DNA from: Alcanivorax borkumensis SK2
Lineage (GTDB): Bacteria; Pseudomonadota; Gammaproteobacteria; Pseudomonadales; Alcanivoracaceae
Reading direction: 5' to 3'
DNA: 64,000 nt
NCBI RefSeq assembly: GCF_000009365.1
Contig: NC_008260.1
Coordinates: forward strand, 717,501 to 781,500
Below, one piece after another: positions 1-7,559 of this stretch. The notes below the pieces were generated by a model. The model was not told the origin of the DNA. It saw nothing but the letters and a program-made list of their open reading frames with translations, and did not search any database. The position numbers and the translations under genes were made by a program. Each line of letters opens with the position of its first letter. Within the stretch, counting starts at the first letter, position 1.

Positions 1-241
1 TCTAACATGATGACTAGTGAGTCAGAGTACAGTGGAAATCCGGGTTTGCGTATACGTGGCAGAGCGAATTCGGTCAGGAAAGTGCAACAGAGTTTGAAAG
101 TGAAAGGGGATGTTTCGGGATGAGGCTCGGCAGTAATCGTTGTTGGGAGCGGTGGCTCGGGCGCGATTGCCGGTGACGCCGGCCCCGCTTTTCGCTATGG
201 GGCATTGCTCCTGCGGTACGCCGGGTTATTTTTATATACAT

Positions 242-269
242 AAAAAAACGGGGCCTGAAGGCCCCGTTT
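242..269 (-). terminator. Rho-independent terminator of the thiolase gene
   Basis: A G+C-rich hairpin (ACGGGGCCT / AGGCCCCGT) is followed on the minus strand by a run of seven T. It lies about 20 bases after the thiolase stop codon. The 240 bases to its left hold no gene I can support. Confidence 0.85.
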
Positions 270-289
270 GCGTCTGGCGTACTTACACC

Positions 290-1471
290 TTACACCAGCT
301 CAATGGCCACTGCGGTGGCTTCACCGCCGCCAATGCACAGGCTGGCCACACCGCGTTTGCCGCCGGTGCGCTTGAGCGCGTGGATCAAGGTGAGAATGAT
401 GCGTGAACCGGTGGAACCCACCGGGTGGCCCAGGGCACAGGCGCCGCCGTGAATGTTCATCTTTTCGTGGGGAATGCCAAGATCCATCATTGGCAACATC
501 GCTACCATGGCGAAGGCCTCGTTGATTTCGAAAAGGTCCACATCGTCCACACTCCAGCCCACTTTCTTCATTACCGCTTCGGTGGCACCAATCGGGGCAA
601 TGGTGAATTCGCTAGGATGCTTGCTGTTGGTGGCATGGGCGAGGATGCGCGCCAGTGGCTGCAGGCCACGCTCGTTGGCAACGGATTCGCTGGCCAGTAC
701 CAAAGCCGAACCGCCATCAGAGATGGAGCTGGCATTGGCGGCGGTGACGGTGCCGTCTTTGGCGAAGGCTGGACGCAGGCTAGGGATCTTGTCGATCCGG
801 GCGTTAGCCGGCTGTTCGTCGGTATCGACCACTGTTTCACCCTTGCGGGTCTTCACGGTCACCGGCACGATTTCATCCTTGAACCAACCATTGTCGACTG
901 CGGCATTGGCCCGGTTTAAGGATTCGATGGCGTAGTTGTCCATGTCTTCGCGGGTGATACTGCGCTTGTCGGCCACTTCCTGGGCAAAGGAGCCCATCAG
1001 ACGGCCAGTTTCTGCATCTTCAAGGCCATCCAGGAACATGTGGTCCATAACTTGACCATGGCCCATGCGCATGCCGCCGCGCGCGTTCTCCAGCAGGTAA
1101 GGGGCGTTAGTCATGGACTCCATGCCGCCGGACACCACGATTTCGTTGGTGCCAGCCTTGATGGAGTCGTAGGCGAACATGGTGGCTTTCATGCCGGAGC
1201 CACACAGCTTGTTGATGGTGGTGGCACCGATGCTGTCTGGCAAGCCGGCCAGGCGCATGGCCTGGCGGGCTGGGCCTTGTTTCAGGCCAGCGGGGAGCAC
1301 ACAGCCCATGATGACTTCCTGCACGTCTTCAGGTTTCAGACCCGCACGGGCTACGGCTTCGCGGATAGACGCGGCGCCCAGTTCCGGGGCGCTGACAGCG
1401 GACAAGGCACCCTGGAAACCGCCCATGGCGGTACGGGCACCGTTTACAATCACTACGGCATCATCAGACAT
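290..1471 (-). CDS. Acetyl-CoA acetyltransferase (thiolase family)
   Basis: This 393-residue protein joins two acetyl-CoA units or cleaves acetoacyl-CoA (short-chain beta-oxidation or acetoacetyl-CoA supply) in the cytoplasm. The thiolase landmarks are all present: the acylated Cys90 in the NKLCGSG motif, the NEAF motif, the GHPVGSTG active-site histidine and the C-terminal CIGGGEA cysteine. The start at 1471 was chosen because AGGAGA lies just upstream; the frame stays open another 36 codons, but that stretch is not thiolase-like. The gene stands alone with its own terminator. Whether it is biosynthetic (PhaA/AtoB-like) or degradative cannot be decided from sequence alone. The neighbours do not form a beta-oxidation operon. 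Confidence 0.93.
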   Translation of the reverse strand: MSDDAVVIVNGARTAMGGFQGALSAVSAPELGAASIREAVARAGLKPEDVQEVIMGCVLPAGLKQGPARQAMRLAGLPDSIGATTINKLCGSGMKATMFAYDSIKAGTNEIVVSGGMESMTNAPYLLENARGGMRMGHGQVMDHMFLDGLEDAETGRLMGSFAQEVADKRSITREDMDNYAIESLNRANAAVDNGWFKDEIVPVTVKTRKGETVVDTDEQPANARIDKIPSLRPAFAKDGTVTAANASSISDGGSALVLASESVANERGLQPLARILAHATNSKHPSEFTIAPIGATEAVMKKVGWSVDDVDLFEINEAFAMVAMLPMMDLGIPHEKMNIHGGACALGHPVGSTGSRIILTLIHALKRTGGKRGVASLCIGGGEATAVAIELV

Positions 1472-1795
1472 GTTTTTCTCCTGCCAAACAGTTGAAGGCG
1501 TTAACAGAACGCAAAAGAAACGTCCCGGAACGTAAAAATTGGGGCGCATTGTACTTGAAACAAGGGCATTGCGCCCCATTTGACAAAGACCCGCCGGTCA
1601 CAGGTTGCTGGCAAATGATAGGCTCTGTCTATGATGACGAAAGGCAAAGCCATGCCAGAGTAGAGAACACGACCGGTAGCTTGTTATTATCGTTTGGCCG
1701 TAGACGACCGGCAGGTTGTCTGCGGGGAATTTCTGCCCGTTGTTGTGAGCAAGCAGCTGTGAGCAATGGGACAACATGATGTCAGGGGACAAATT

Positions 1796-2383
1796 ATGGC
1801 TTTTGAATTACCGCCGCTTCCGTTCGAGAAAAATGCACTGGAACCGCATATTTCTGCCGAGACGCTTGAGTACCACCATGGCAAGCACCACAACGCTTAC
1901 GTGACCAAGCTGAACGACATGGTTGCCGGCACAGACAATGAAGGCAAATCCCTGGAAGAAATCATCAAGAGCGCCGAAGGCGGTCTGTTCAACCAGGCAG
2001 CGCAGGTGTGGAACCACACGTTTTACTGGAACAGCCTGAGCCCCAATGGCGGCGGCGCTCCTAGTGGTGATCTGGGCGCAGCCATCGACAAGGCATTTGG
2101 CTCTTTCGACGAGTTCAAAGACCAATTTAATGCTAAAGCGACGGGCAATTTCGGTTCCGGCTGGACATGGCTGGTAAAAAACAGTGATGGCAGCTTGGAA
2201 ATCGTTAACACTGACGACGCGGACACTCCCATTGCCCACGGCAAGGGCCAAACCCCGCTGTTCACCGTAGATGTTTGGGAACACGCGTATTACGTGGACT
2301 ACCGCAATGCCCGTCCTAAGTATCTGGAGTCCATCTGGAACCTGATTAACTGGGATTTCGCCGCTAGCAACTTTGCTGCTTAA
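1796..2383 (+). CDS. sodB: Iron superoxide dismutase
   Basis: This 195-residue enzyme converts superoxide to peroxide and oxygen in the cytoplasm. Metal ligands fit the Fe/Mn-SOD family: His27, His74, Asp159 and His163, the last two inside the DVWEHAYY signature. Gln70 in the AAQVWNH stretch is the glutamine position typical of iron rather than manganese enzymes. The chosen ATG has AGGGGA upstream and gives the usual short N-terminus; ten upstream in-frame codons are not part of the family. It is monocistronic, with a strong terminator directly after it. No convincing Fur box was seen upstream. Confidence 0.95.
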   Translation: MAFELPPLPFEKNALEPHISAETLEYHHGKHHNAYVTKLNDMVAGTDNEGKSLEEIIKSAEGGLFNQAAQVWNHTFYWNSLSPNGGGAPSGDLGAAIDKAFGSFDEFKDQFNAKATGNFGSGWTWLVKNSDGSLEIVNTDDADTPIAHGKGQTPLFTVDVWEHAYYVDYRNARPKYLESIWNLINWDFAASNFAA

Positions 2384-2433
2384 ACCCGATAGGGTAAGCC
2401 TGATGGTGCTGTCAAAGGTACCATTTGAATTAC

Positions 2434-2461
2434 AAAAAAGGCCGCTTTTGCGGCCTTTTTT
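2434..2461 (+). terminator. sodB: Terminator of sodB
   Basis: The hairpin GGCCGC-tttt-GCGGCC is flanked by an A run and followed by a T run of seven, 50 bases after the sodB stop codon. Confidence 0.9.
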
Positions 2462-2574
2462 GTGTCTGTATAGGTGGCCATTTAAGGGTAGGTTTGGTGG
2501 TGTCCTACCCGCTCGGGATGATTGTCGCTAAGTGATCGTCGGCCTCATGATAACGATGACAAAACGGGAGTTGT

Positions 2575-2673
2575 GTGCGTTTTATTGGATTGATAATGTT
2601 GCTCGCAGGCTGTGAACAATGCCGGCTATGGCTACCGAATCAGCCTGTGATAGGCAAGTACTGCAAACAATGA
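2575..2673 (+). CDS. Probable 32-residue lipoprotein (new small gene)
   Basis: A GTG-started reading frame of 32 codons begins five bases after a GGGAG ribosome binding site. It encodes MRFIGLIMLLAGC followed by about 19 residues. The first 12 residues have one positive charge and a hydrophobic core and end in the lipobox LAGC, so signal peptidase II processing at Cys13 is predicted. The mature peptide would be about 20 residues with three cysteines including the lipidated one. It sits alone between the sodB terminator and a coiled-coil membrane protein gene. I do not recognise a family. It resembles very small lipoproteins (entericidin-like in size), but no function should be read from that. 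Chance occurrence of a lipobox plus RBS is possible. Confidence 0.42.
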   Translation: MRFIGLIMLLAGCEQCRLWLPNQPVIGKYCKQ

Positions 2674-3101
2674 GCATTGGTCTTAATTAGGTGAAAACCT
2701 AAAATAATAGGCTATAGAGGTCCTTGCAGATGAATGGGCGCGGACACCGTTTGCAAAGCCTGTCATTGGCAATGGGGAGCGTGAAGTCGCATGATAGCGC
2801 TGTTTTTGCGTCTCCATAAAATCACCAACGCTAATGATGAAAAGGTAGTGGTTCTCGTGGTTTGGGTCATCGGTTCCGTTCGTCCTTAGGAGACTCTTCT
2901 GCCGTTAGTCAAAATGAAAAGGCAAATACGGGCTGAGAGTGAGGGCTTATTTCGCCACCAAGCCGCCATTGTTCGAAAAGTGGCAGAGTAAGAGTGGATG
3001 TTCGCTTGAAGCGTATCGAGTAAACGAAAAATAGAGGCCGTAAATGGTCTTTTTGTATGAGACTTGGAATATTTAGTCGAGGCTCTGATTAGGATTGTGG
3101 A
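2674..3101. other. Intergenic stretch without a recognisable gene
   Basis: About 430 bases with no supported reading frame on either strand. An AGGA ribosome binding site for the next gene lies at its right end. I see no repeat, strong hairpin or recognisable promoter. Confidence 0.4.
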
Positions 3102-3965
3102 ATGACACGAGATCGTGAAGTGAATCTTGGTGACCTGGATGGTGTGACGGTTGATGCACCAGGGACAACCCCCTCCCTTTCGGCTTCTCCGGGTGGAAGG
3201 GACAAAAAAACGCCACCGGGAAGAAAAAAAACGGCCCCTAAGCCGCAAAAGCCGACCCCTTCAGGTGGTGGCAATGGCGGCTGGATGGCTGCTTGTCTAG
3301 TACTGATGGTGCTGATTGCGGTGCTTGGTGTTTGGTTCAGTAAGCAAGTGGCGGGTTTACAAGCGCAGTTGGATAGCCGGTTGACGGAGTCCAGTGAGAA
3401 GATGGGCAATCTCCAGTCCCGCTTATCGGCTACGGACGAAACGCTTAATCAGTCGTCCGGTAAATTGCTGGAGACGGTGCAGTCCTATGGCAAAAAGCTA
3501 GCAGCCAATGAGAATGAAATCCGCAAGCTGTGGGACGTGAGCAACACACTTAATAAAACCACGATTGCCAAGCAGCAAAAAGCATTGAACGCATTGTCTT
3601 TGTCGGTGAAAGAGGTGAAGAAAGGCCAGGCTGGAGTGGATGGAAAATTAAAAAGCATTAGCGTTGATGCGGCTGCGCTTAAAAAACAGATGGAAAGTGC
3701 CGTGGCAGCAGTCAACAAAAGCAGCGATCAATGGCAGAGTCAGATCGGACAAATGCAGACTCGAATGGAAGTGTTGGTTGACAGCATCAAGCAACTGGAG
3801 CGAGAGCAAATTAACCTGAAAAACGGGTTGGCCAAGGTGGAAAAGGCCCAGGGCAAGATTTCGGCGCTGGATGCCTCTGTCGATGATTTGGAAGCTGCAA
3901 TTGCGGCATTTGATGCCTATCGATTGCAGGTCAACAGCCGGCTGGATTCATTGGAAGGTCGTTGA
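3102..3965 (+). CDS. Single-pass membrane protein with long coiled coil
   Basis: This 287-residue protein has a hydrophilic N-terminus rich in Pro, Lys and Gly (residues 20-60, consistent with a disordered cytoplasmic segment). One transmembrane helix lies at about 61-80 (WMAACLVLMVLIAVLGVWF). The rest is a long, heptad-like periplasmic region full of Lys, Gln, Leu and Ser. No enzymatic motif is visible. The start is supported by AGGA seven bases upstream. The architecture resembles membrane-anchored scaffold or division-type proteins, but I do not recognise the family. It is monocistronic by spacing. Function unknown. Confidence 0.75.
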   Translation: MTRDREVNLGDLDGVTVDAPGTTPSLSASPGGRDKKTPPGRKKTAPKPQKPTPSGGGNGGWMAACLVLMVLIAVLGVWFSKQVAGLQAQLDSRLTESSEKMGNLQSRLSATDETLNQSSGKLLETVQSYGKKLAANENEIRKLWDVSNTLNKTTIAKQQKALNALSLSVKEVKKGQAGVDGKLKSISVDAAALKKQMESAVAAVNKSSDQWQSQIGQMQTRMEVLVDSIKQLEREQINLKNGLAKVEKAQGKISALDASVDDLEAAIAAFDAYRLQVNSRLDSLEGR

Positions 3966-4348
3966 TCGTTTAACCTGGCATGGACTGTTTCTCCGAGGGG
4001 TGGGCAGTCTGAGTGACAGATTTAAATTTAAAGAACCCTAGCCCAAAAAATGTTCTGCCATGGTCAGAATATAGCTCTGTTTATTTCTCTAGGCCGGCAA
4101 ACTTGTTAGTCGTTTTGTAAGATGCCACTGCCAACCGTTTTTCAGGTAGAGGCCTGGATGGGACGGTGCCGGTGTAAGGGGGGCTTGTGCTCACTCAGCG
4201 TCAAGCTGCTCTCAGCTTGTCTTTTAGAAGACAGCACAAACAAGCGATTTTCCCCTGGGCAGGCAGCAAAATTGAGTGAGAAAAATCGACAAGGGTCTGC
4301 TGGCGCATTGCCGTATCCCGCGCAGCAGTTTAATAGGTTGCAAGAGGG
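3966..4348. other. Intergenic stretch before tRNA-Leu
   Basis: About 380 bases without a supported gene. A 77-codon frame from 4122 has no ribosome binding site and unlikely composition. An A+T-rich patch (TTTAAATTTAAA) lies near 4021. Confidence 0.4.
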
Positions 4349-4377
4349 CTGGTAATTGTCAGCGAGCCTGCTAGAAT
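4349..4377 (+). promoter_or_regulatory. Likely promoter of tRNA-Leu
   Basis: TAGAAT at 4372-4377 is a good -10 element, 12 bases before the tRNA start. The -35 position holds only a weak CTGGTA. The stretch after the -10 is G+C-rich (GCCGCCC), the discriminator type typical of stringently controlled stable-RNA promoters. Confidence 0.45.
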
Positions 4378-4388
4378 AGCCGCCCATT

Positions 4389-4473
<85 letters not shown>

Positions 4474-4481
4474 TCACAAAG

Positions 4482-4514
4482 AAAGGCCGCAACAGCTTGC
4501 TGTTGCGGCCTTTT
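4482..4514 (+). terminator. Terminator after tRNA-Leu
   Basis: A 14-bp stem (AAAGGCCGCAACAG with CTGTTGCGGCCTTT) around a CTTG loop ends in a short T run, nine bases after the tRNA 3' end. Confidence 0.9.
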
Positions 4515-4661
4515 GCGTTATGGGGGATTGGCGGGCGTCTTGTCATCTATGATTTCTTTGTGCCTACGGGGTTTGAGCCGCTGTCAGATAAGCGGTCAGT
4601 TCTTGCCTTGTGCTTGTCTGGTTGGATGGGTACAACCATAGGAGATCCTGATGGAGGCATG

Positions 4662-4889
4662 ATGCACGACAGCCGCGATGAAAAACTCAACCACAATTCT
4701 CACGGGGACGAATCTGACTCACCAAAACCGCGAGTATTGGAAAAAGAAAAAGTGCTGTTATTGGCTTTGGCCTTGCTGGTGTCGGGGGCTTTGATATTGG
4801 GGGTCTTTGCCCATTCGGAAGGCATTGAGGCACGCACAGCGTTAAAAGATATCCGCTCAACACTGACTGACGCGGCGAATTCCCTGTAA
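4662..4889 (+). CDS. Small single-pass membrane protein, unknown
   Basis: A 75-residue frame starts with two adjacent ATG codons preceded by GGAGG; the second gives the better spacing. Residues 1-30 are hydrophilic and acidic (His/Asp/Ser/Glu-rich), 31-50 form one strongly hydrophobic helix (VLLLALALLVSGALILGVFA), and the last 25 are hydrophilic. The charge pattern does not settle the orientation. No family was recognised. The open frame reads back into the tRNA gene, which is coincidental. Confidence 0.55.
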   Translation: MHDSRDEKLNHNSHGDESDSPKPRVLEKEKVLLLALALLVSGALILGVFAHSEGIEARTALKDIRSTLTDAANSL

Positions 4890-5190
4890 TCCTATCGTTA
4901 CCTCGCCTGCTGTGTTGGGCGCGTGTAAGTGCAACGCCGACTCCACCATTAAGGGGCCGAACGCGGTCAAATCTTACGCATTGGGGGCCAACCAATTATC
5001 ACGTTCACAGCGCTGTCTGCCTGCAGGTTGGTTGTGCCTAAAATTTTCAACAGATGTCGTATTCCAGCGTGCCCCCACAAAAGGTTGATACGGTTAAAGT
5101 GTATCGATAAATGTTTTCTTTAGTTGTGACGGGGGAGTTCAGGTTGGCACAGGGGATTGTTTTCTTGGTAGTTGAAGTACATGCCTGCAG
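4890..5190. other. Intergenic stretch, convergent genes
   Basis: About 300 bases between the small membrane protein and the DUF1289 gene, whose 3' ends face each other. No clear terminator hairpin or reading frame was seen. Confidence 0.35.
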
Positions 5191-5691
5191 TTAGATCAGC
5201 CCTTTCTCCCGAGCGGCTTGCTCTGTGAGTTCGGCGACCAGGGTTACTGGGCGGGCATAGGCGCGGTCGTAATGGGCCTGAGATAGGGCATGACATTCTG
5301 CGCTGATCTGATCGTACAGCTGTCGCGGGGTCATCGTGTCGGTGGGGGGAAGGGCGCGCAAGCCAAAGTGCTCGTAGGAAATAAGTTTGGAGCCGGCAGC
5401 TTTGAGTAACTCCGGCACCCAGCCCTGAGGGGACAGTTGGGTTTGGTAGCGTAGATTTTGGAAATCCAGCTCGGCGGCTAGACGCTTCGCATCTGTTACT
5501 AAAAAATAGTTGTCCACGACTTGGCACAGCAACACATCCAGCCGTCGCCAAACAATGCTTTTTTGTTCGTTGGTGTAGCCATTCCAATGCACTACCTCGT
5601 GGCTGAAACGACGACAGCCACGGCAAACCGTATCACCGAAAACGGTGGAACAGACGCCTATGCAGGGGGTGTGGATTCGATTTGCTGCCAT
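5191..5691 (-). CDS. DUF1289 domain protein
   Basis: This 166-residue protein has the DUF1289 cysteine motif at its N-terminus: Cys10 and Cys14 in TPCIGVC, then Cys23 and Cys26 in TVCRGC, followed by RRFSHEVVHW. Such a four-cysteine set probably binds a metal or Fe-S centre. Many DUF1289 proteins are only about 60-80 residues, so the 100-residue C-terminal extension is long but seems intact. The function of the family is not established. The upstream ribosome binding site is weak. A 168-codon frame overlapping in another phase is a shadow. Confidence 0.8.
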   Translation of the reverse strand: MAANRIHTPCIGVCSTVFGDTVCRGCRRFSHEVVHWNGYTNEQKSIVWRRLDVLLCQVVDNYFLVTDAKRLAAELDFQNLRYQTQLSPQGWVPELLKAAGSKLISYEHFGLRALPPTDTMTPRQLYDQISAECHALSQAHYDRAYARPVTLVAELTEQAAREKGLI

Positions 5692-5863
5692 GAAGGAATG
5701 CTAACAGAAAACCCTGGTTCTGGGAGAGGCGTGCCGGTCGGTTGCTGGTAATTTGAGCGCTTGGCTGAGCATGGCGTAACGCCATGGCCTACATTCACTG
5801 TCTGACTATTCGCTGGGTAATATGTCTGCCCCGTGTTGTTGCTTATAGCTTACAGCGGGGCTT

Positions 5864-6388
5864 CTAGCCATTTTCCGTCAACCGTCGCTTGGTCTGCAGC
5901 AATAGTTTCCATTGCTCTACATATTCAGGCAAGGGCGGCGAGGTCAGATTCATTCCGGTCATTTCTTGTACGGTCTGAGGGCTGACGGATTTGCCACCAT
6001 AAACGTTGGCCACACGCAGCAGGGCATGGGTGTGCAGTTTGCGCTGGGACTCGAAACGTTGATCGTAGTAAAGGTATTTTTCGTCCCAGCCAAGAACTTG
6101 GGTGTGAAGCTGGAAGTGCTGATAAGGGCGTAGTTCGCGGATGTAAGCAATTTCGGTATTGGCCACCACGCCGTTGCAGCGAGCTTCAAACATACGATTG
6201 AGTAGCCCAGTAACCACGGCGTGTTCCAGCCGGCTGCGATCCATGAACTTCAGGTATTTTGCATTGTTCAGATGCATGTTCAGGTCGATATCCAGCAGGC
6301 CAACCCGGAACTCCATGGTGACCACATCAAAAAGCTGGTGCGTAGGCGGCCGTTTACGGCGGCGCGCAGCGCTGATCAGTTCAAGCAT
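5864..6388 (-). CDS. Hotdog-fold acyl-CoA thioesterase family protein
   Basis: This 174-residue single hotdog domain is of the 4-hydroxybenzoyl-CoA thioesterase / THEM6-like type. The segment around residues 28-55 (LLDIDLNMHLNNAKYLKFMDRSR) carries the Asp and Asn-His pattern that starts the central hotdog helix. The expected reaction is hydrolysis of an acyl-CoA to free acid and CoA in the cytoplasm; the substrate cannot be told. It is a single gene, with a perfect inverted repeat (6465-6484) about 80 bases upstream of its start. Confidence 0.78.
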   Translation of the reverse strand: MLELISAARRRKRPPTHQLFDVVTMEFRVGLLDIDLNMHLNNAKYLKFMDRSRLEHAVVTGLLNRMFEARCNGVVANTEIAYIRELRPYQHFQLHTQVLGWDEKYLYYDQRFESQRKLHTHALLRVANVYGGKSVSPQTVQEMTGMNLTSPPLPEYVEQWKLLLQTKRRLTENG

Positions 6389-6462
6389 CCGATTTCCCTA
6401 TGCCACGGTTATCGCCGCAGCCCCTCTTATATTATCGTTGGAATACACGCACAGAAAAACGC

Positions 6463-6486
6463 GGTCCAGTATAACGATACTGGATC
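6463..6486. repeat. Perfect inverted repeat upstream of the thioesterase gene
   Basis: TCCAGTATAACGATACTGGA (6465-6484) has 8-bp arms around a 4-base centre and extends by a G-T and a G-C pair. No T run follows on either strand, so it looks more like an operator or weak hairpin than an intrinsic terminator. It lies between the thioesterase start and the egtD stop. Confidence 0.6.
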
Positions 6487-6530
6487 GGGTTCACACTATT
6501 AGCCTTGGTGGGGGGCTACAGCTTTTACGT

Positions 6531-7559
6531 TCAGGCCTGAGCAAGGTGCAGACTGAACAGGTTTTGTGGGTCGGTCCAGCAGTTTAATGGCTTAAAGCCG
6601 GCAGCGATCAACTCAGCACTGAAGCTTTGTTCTGTGAATTTGTAGGAATTCTCGGTATGGATGCGCGTGCCGCTATTCAGAATGAGGCTGCGTTCGCCGA
6701 GTTGGATGTGCTGGTCGCACAGGCACTCTAAGTGCATTTCGATGCGCTGATGGTCGCTATTATAGAAGGCGACATGGCGCATGTTGGCCGTGTCGAACTG
6801 GCAGTCCAATTTGCGGTTCAGGTGATGCAGTGCGTTCAGATTGAACGCCGCTGTGAGGCCTTCGGCATCATTATAAGCAGCATTCAGCTGTGTATTCGCT
6901 TTCTGTAAATCCGCACCAATCAGCAGCGCACCACCGGCTCCGGCCAGATTATGCAGCCCCTTAAGGAAATCGGCTCGGGCGGAGGGCTCGAAATTGCCAA
7001 TGGTGGAACCGGGGAAAAACACCACCTGGCCCGATTGTTTCAACGCGTCGGGCATGGCTATGGTTTGACAGTAGTCAGCGCATACGGCGCTGATGTGTAC
7101 ATTGGGGAAGTCTCCGGCCAGTTGTCGTGAGGCATCAAGCAGGCATTCGCGGGAAATTTCCACCGGCATGTAGTGACGGGGTTGCCAAGCATCCAGCAGC
7201 AGGCGCACTTTTTCACAACTGCCGGCACCGGGTTCGGCGATGATTTGTGGCTGCCCAAGGCGCGCGTGGATTTCTTCGGCGTAGTCGGTAAGCAATCCGG
7301 TTTCCGTGCGGGTGGGGTAGTACTCGGGGCTACGCGTGATGCGGTCAAACAGGGCCGACCCGGTTTCATCGTAAAAATACTTGGGGTGCAGGGAAGGGTT
7401 AGCGCCCGACAAGGACTGGCTGACTTCGGCAAGCATGTCTTTGGTGGGGGGGTACAAATCATAAAAGGTCAAATTGGGACGAAGCTGTTGTTGGTTCAAC
7501 GGGGTCTGTTGATGCTTCATCATCGCCTCGATAGAAAATGCAGTATGTTGTTCAGGCAT
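6531..7559 (-). CDS. egtD: L-histidine N(alpha)-methyltransferase EgtD
   Basis: This 342-residue SAM-dependent enzyme makes N-alpha-trimethylhistidine (hercynine), the first step of ergothioneine synthesis. The EgtD hallmarks are the N-terminal PKYFYDETGSALFDRI stretch, the EYYPTRTE segment, the SAM loop EPGAGSCEK and the FFPGSTIGNF motif. The start at 7559 has GAGGA upstream and overlaps the end of egtB by 8 bases, as expected for translational coupling. Internal starts at 7523 and 7520 also have a GAGG nearby and cannot be excluded. The longer open frame antisense-extending into egtB is not coding. Confidence 0.92.
   Translation of the reverse strand: MPEQHTAFSIEAMMKHQQTPLNQQQLRPNLTFYDLYPPTKDMLAEVSQSLSGANPSLHPKYFYDETGSALFDRITRSPEYYPTRTETGLLTDYAEEIHARLGQPQIIAEPGAGSCEKVRLLLDAWQPRHYMPVEISRECLLDASRQLAGDFPNVHISAVCADYCQTIAMPDALKQSGQVVFFPGSTIGNFEPSARADFLKGLHNLAGAGGALLIGADLQKANTQLNAAYNDAEGLTAAFNLNALHHLNRKLDCQFDTANMRHVAFYNSDHQRIEMHLECLCDQHIQLGERSLILNSGTRIHTENSYKFTEQSFSAELIAAGFKPLNCWTDPQNLFSLHLAQA

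Noticed and set aside
140..406. 88-codon plus-strand frame at the left end
   Set aside because: It runs antisense through the thiolase 3' end and its terminator and has no ribosome binding site.
1680..1795. Fur box upstream of sodB
   Set aside because: Only a partial A+T-rich match (TTATTATCGTT) was seen, too weak to call.
4122..4355. 77-codon frame before tRNA-Leu
   Set aside because: No ribosome binding site, odd composition, and it ends just ahead of the tRNA promoter.
5120..5626. 168-codon minus-strand frame
   Set aside because: It overlaps the DUF1289 gene in another phase; the DUF1289 frame carries the conserved cysteines.
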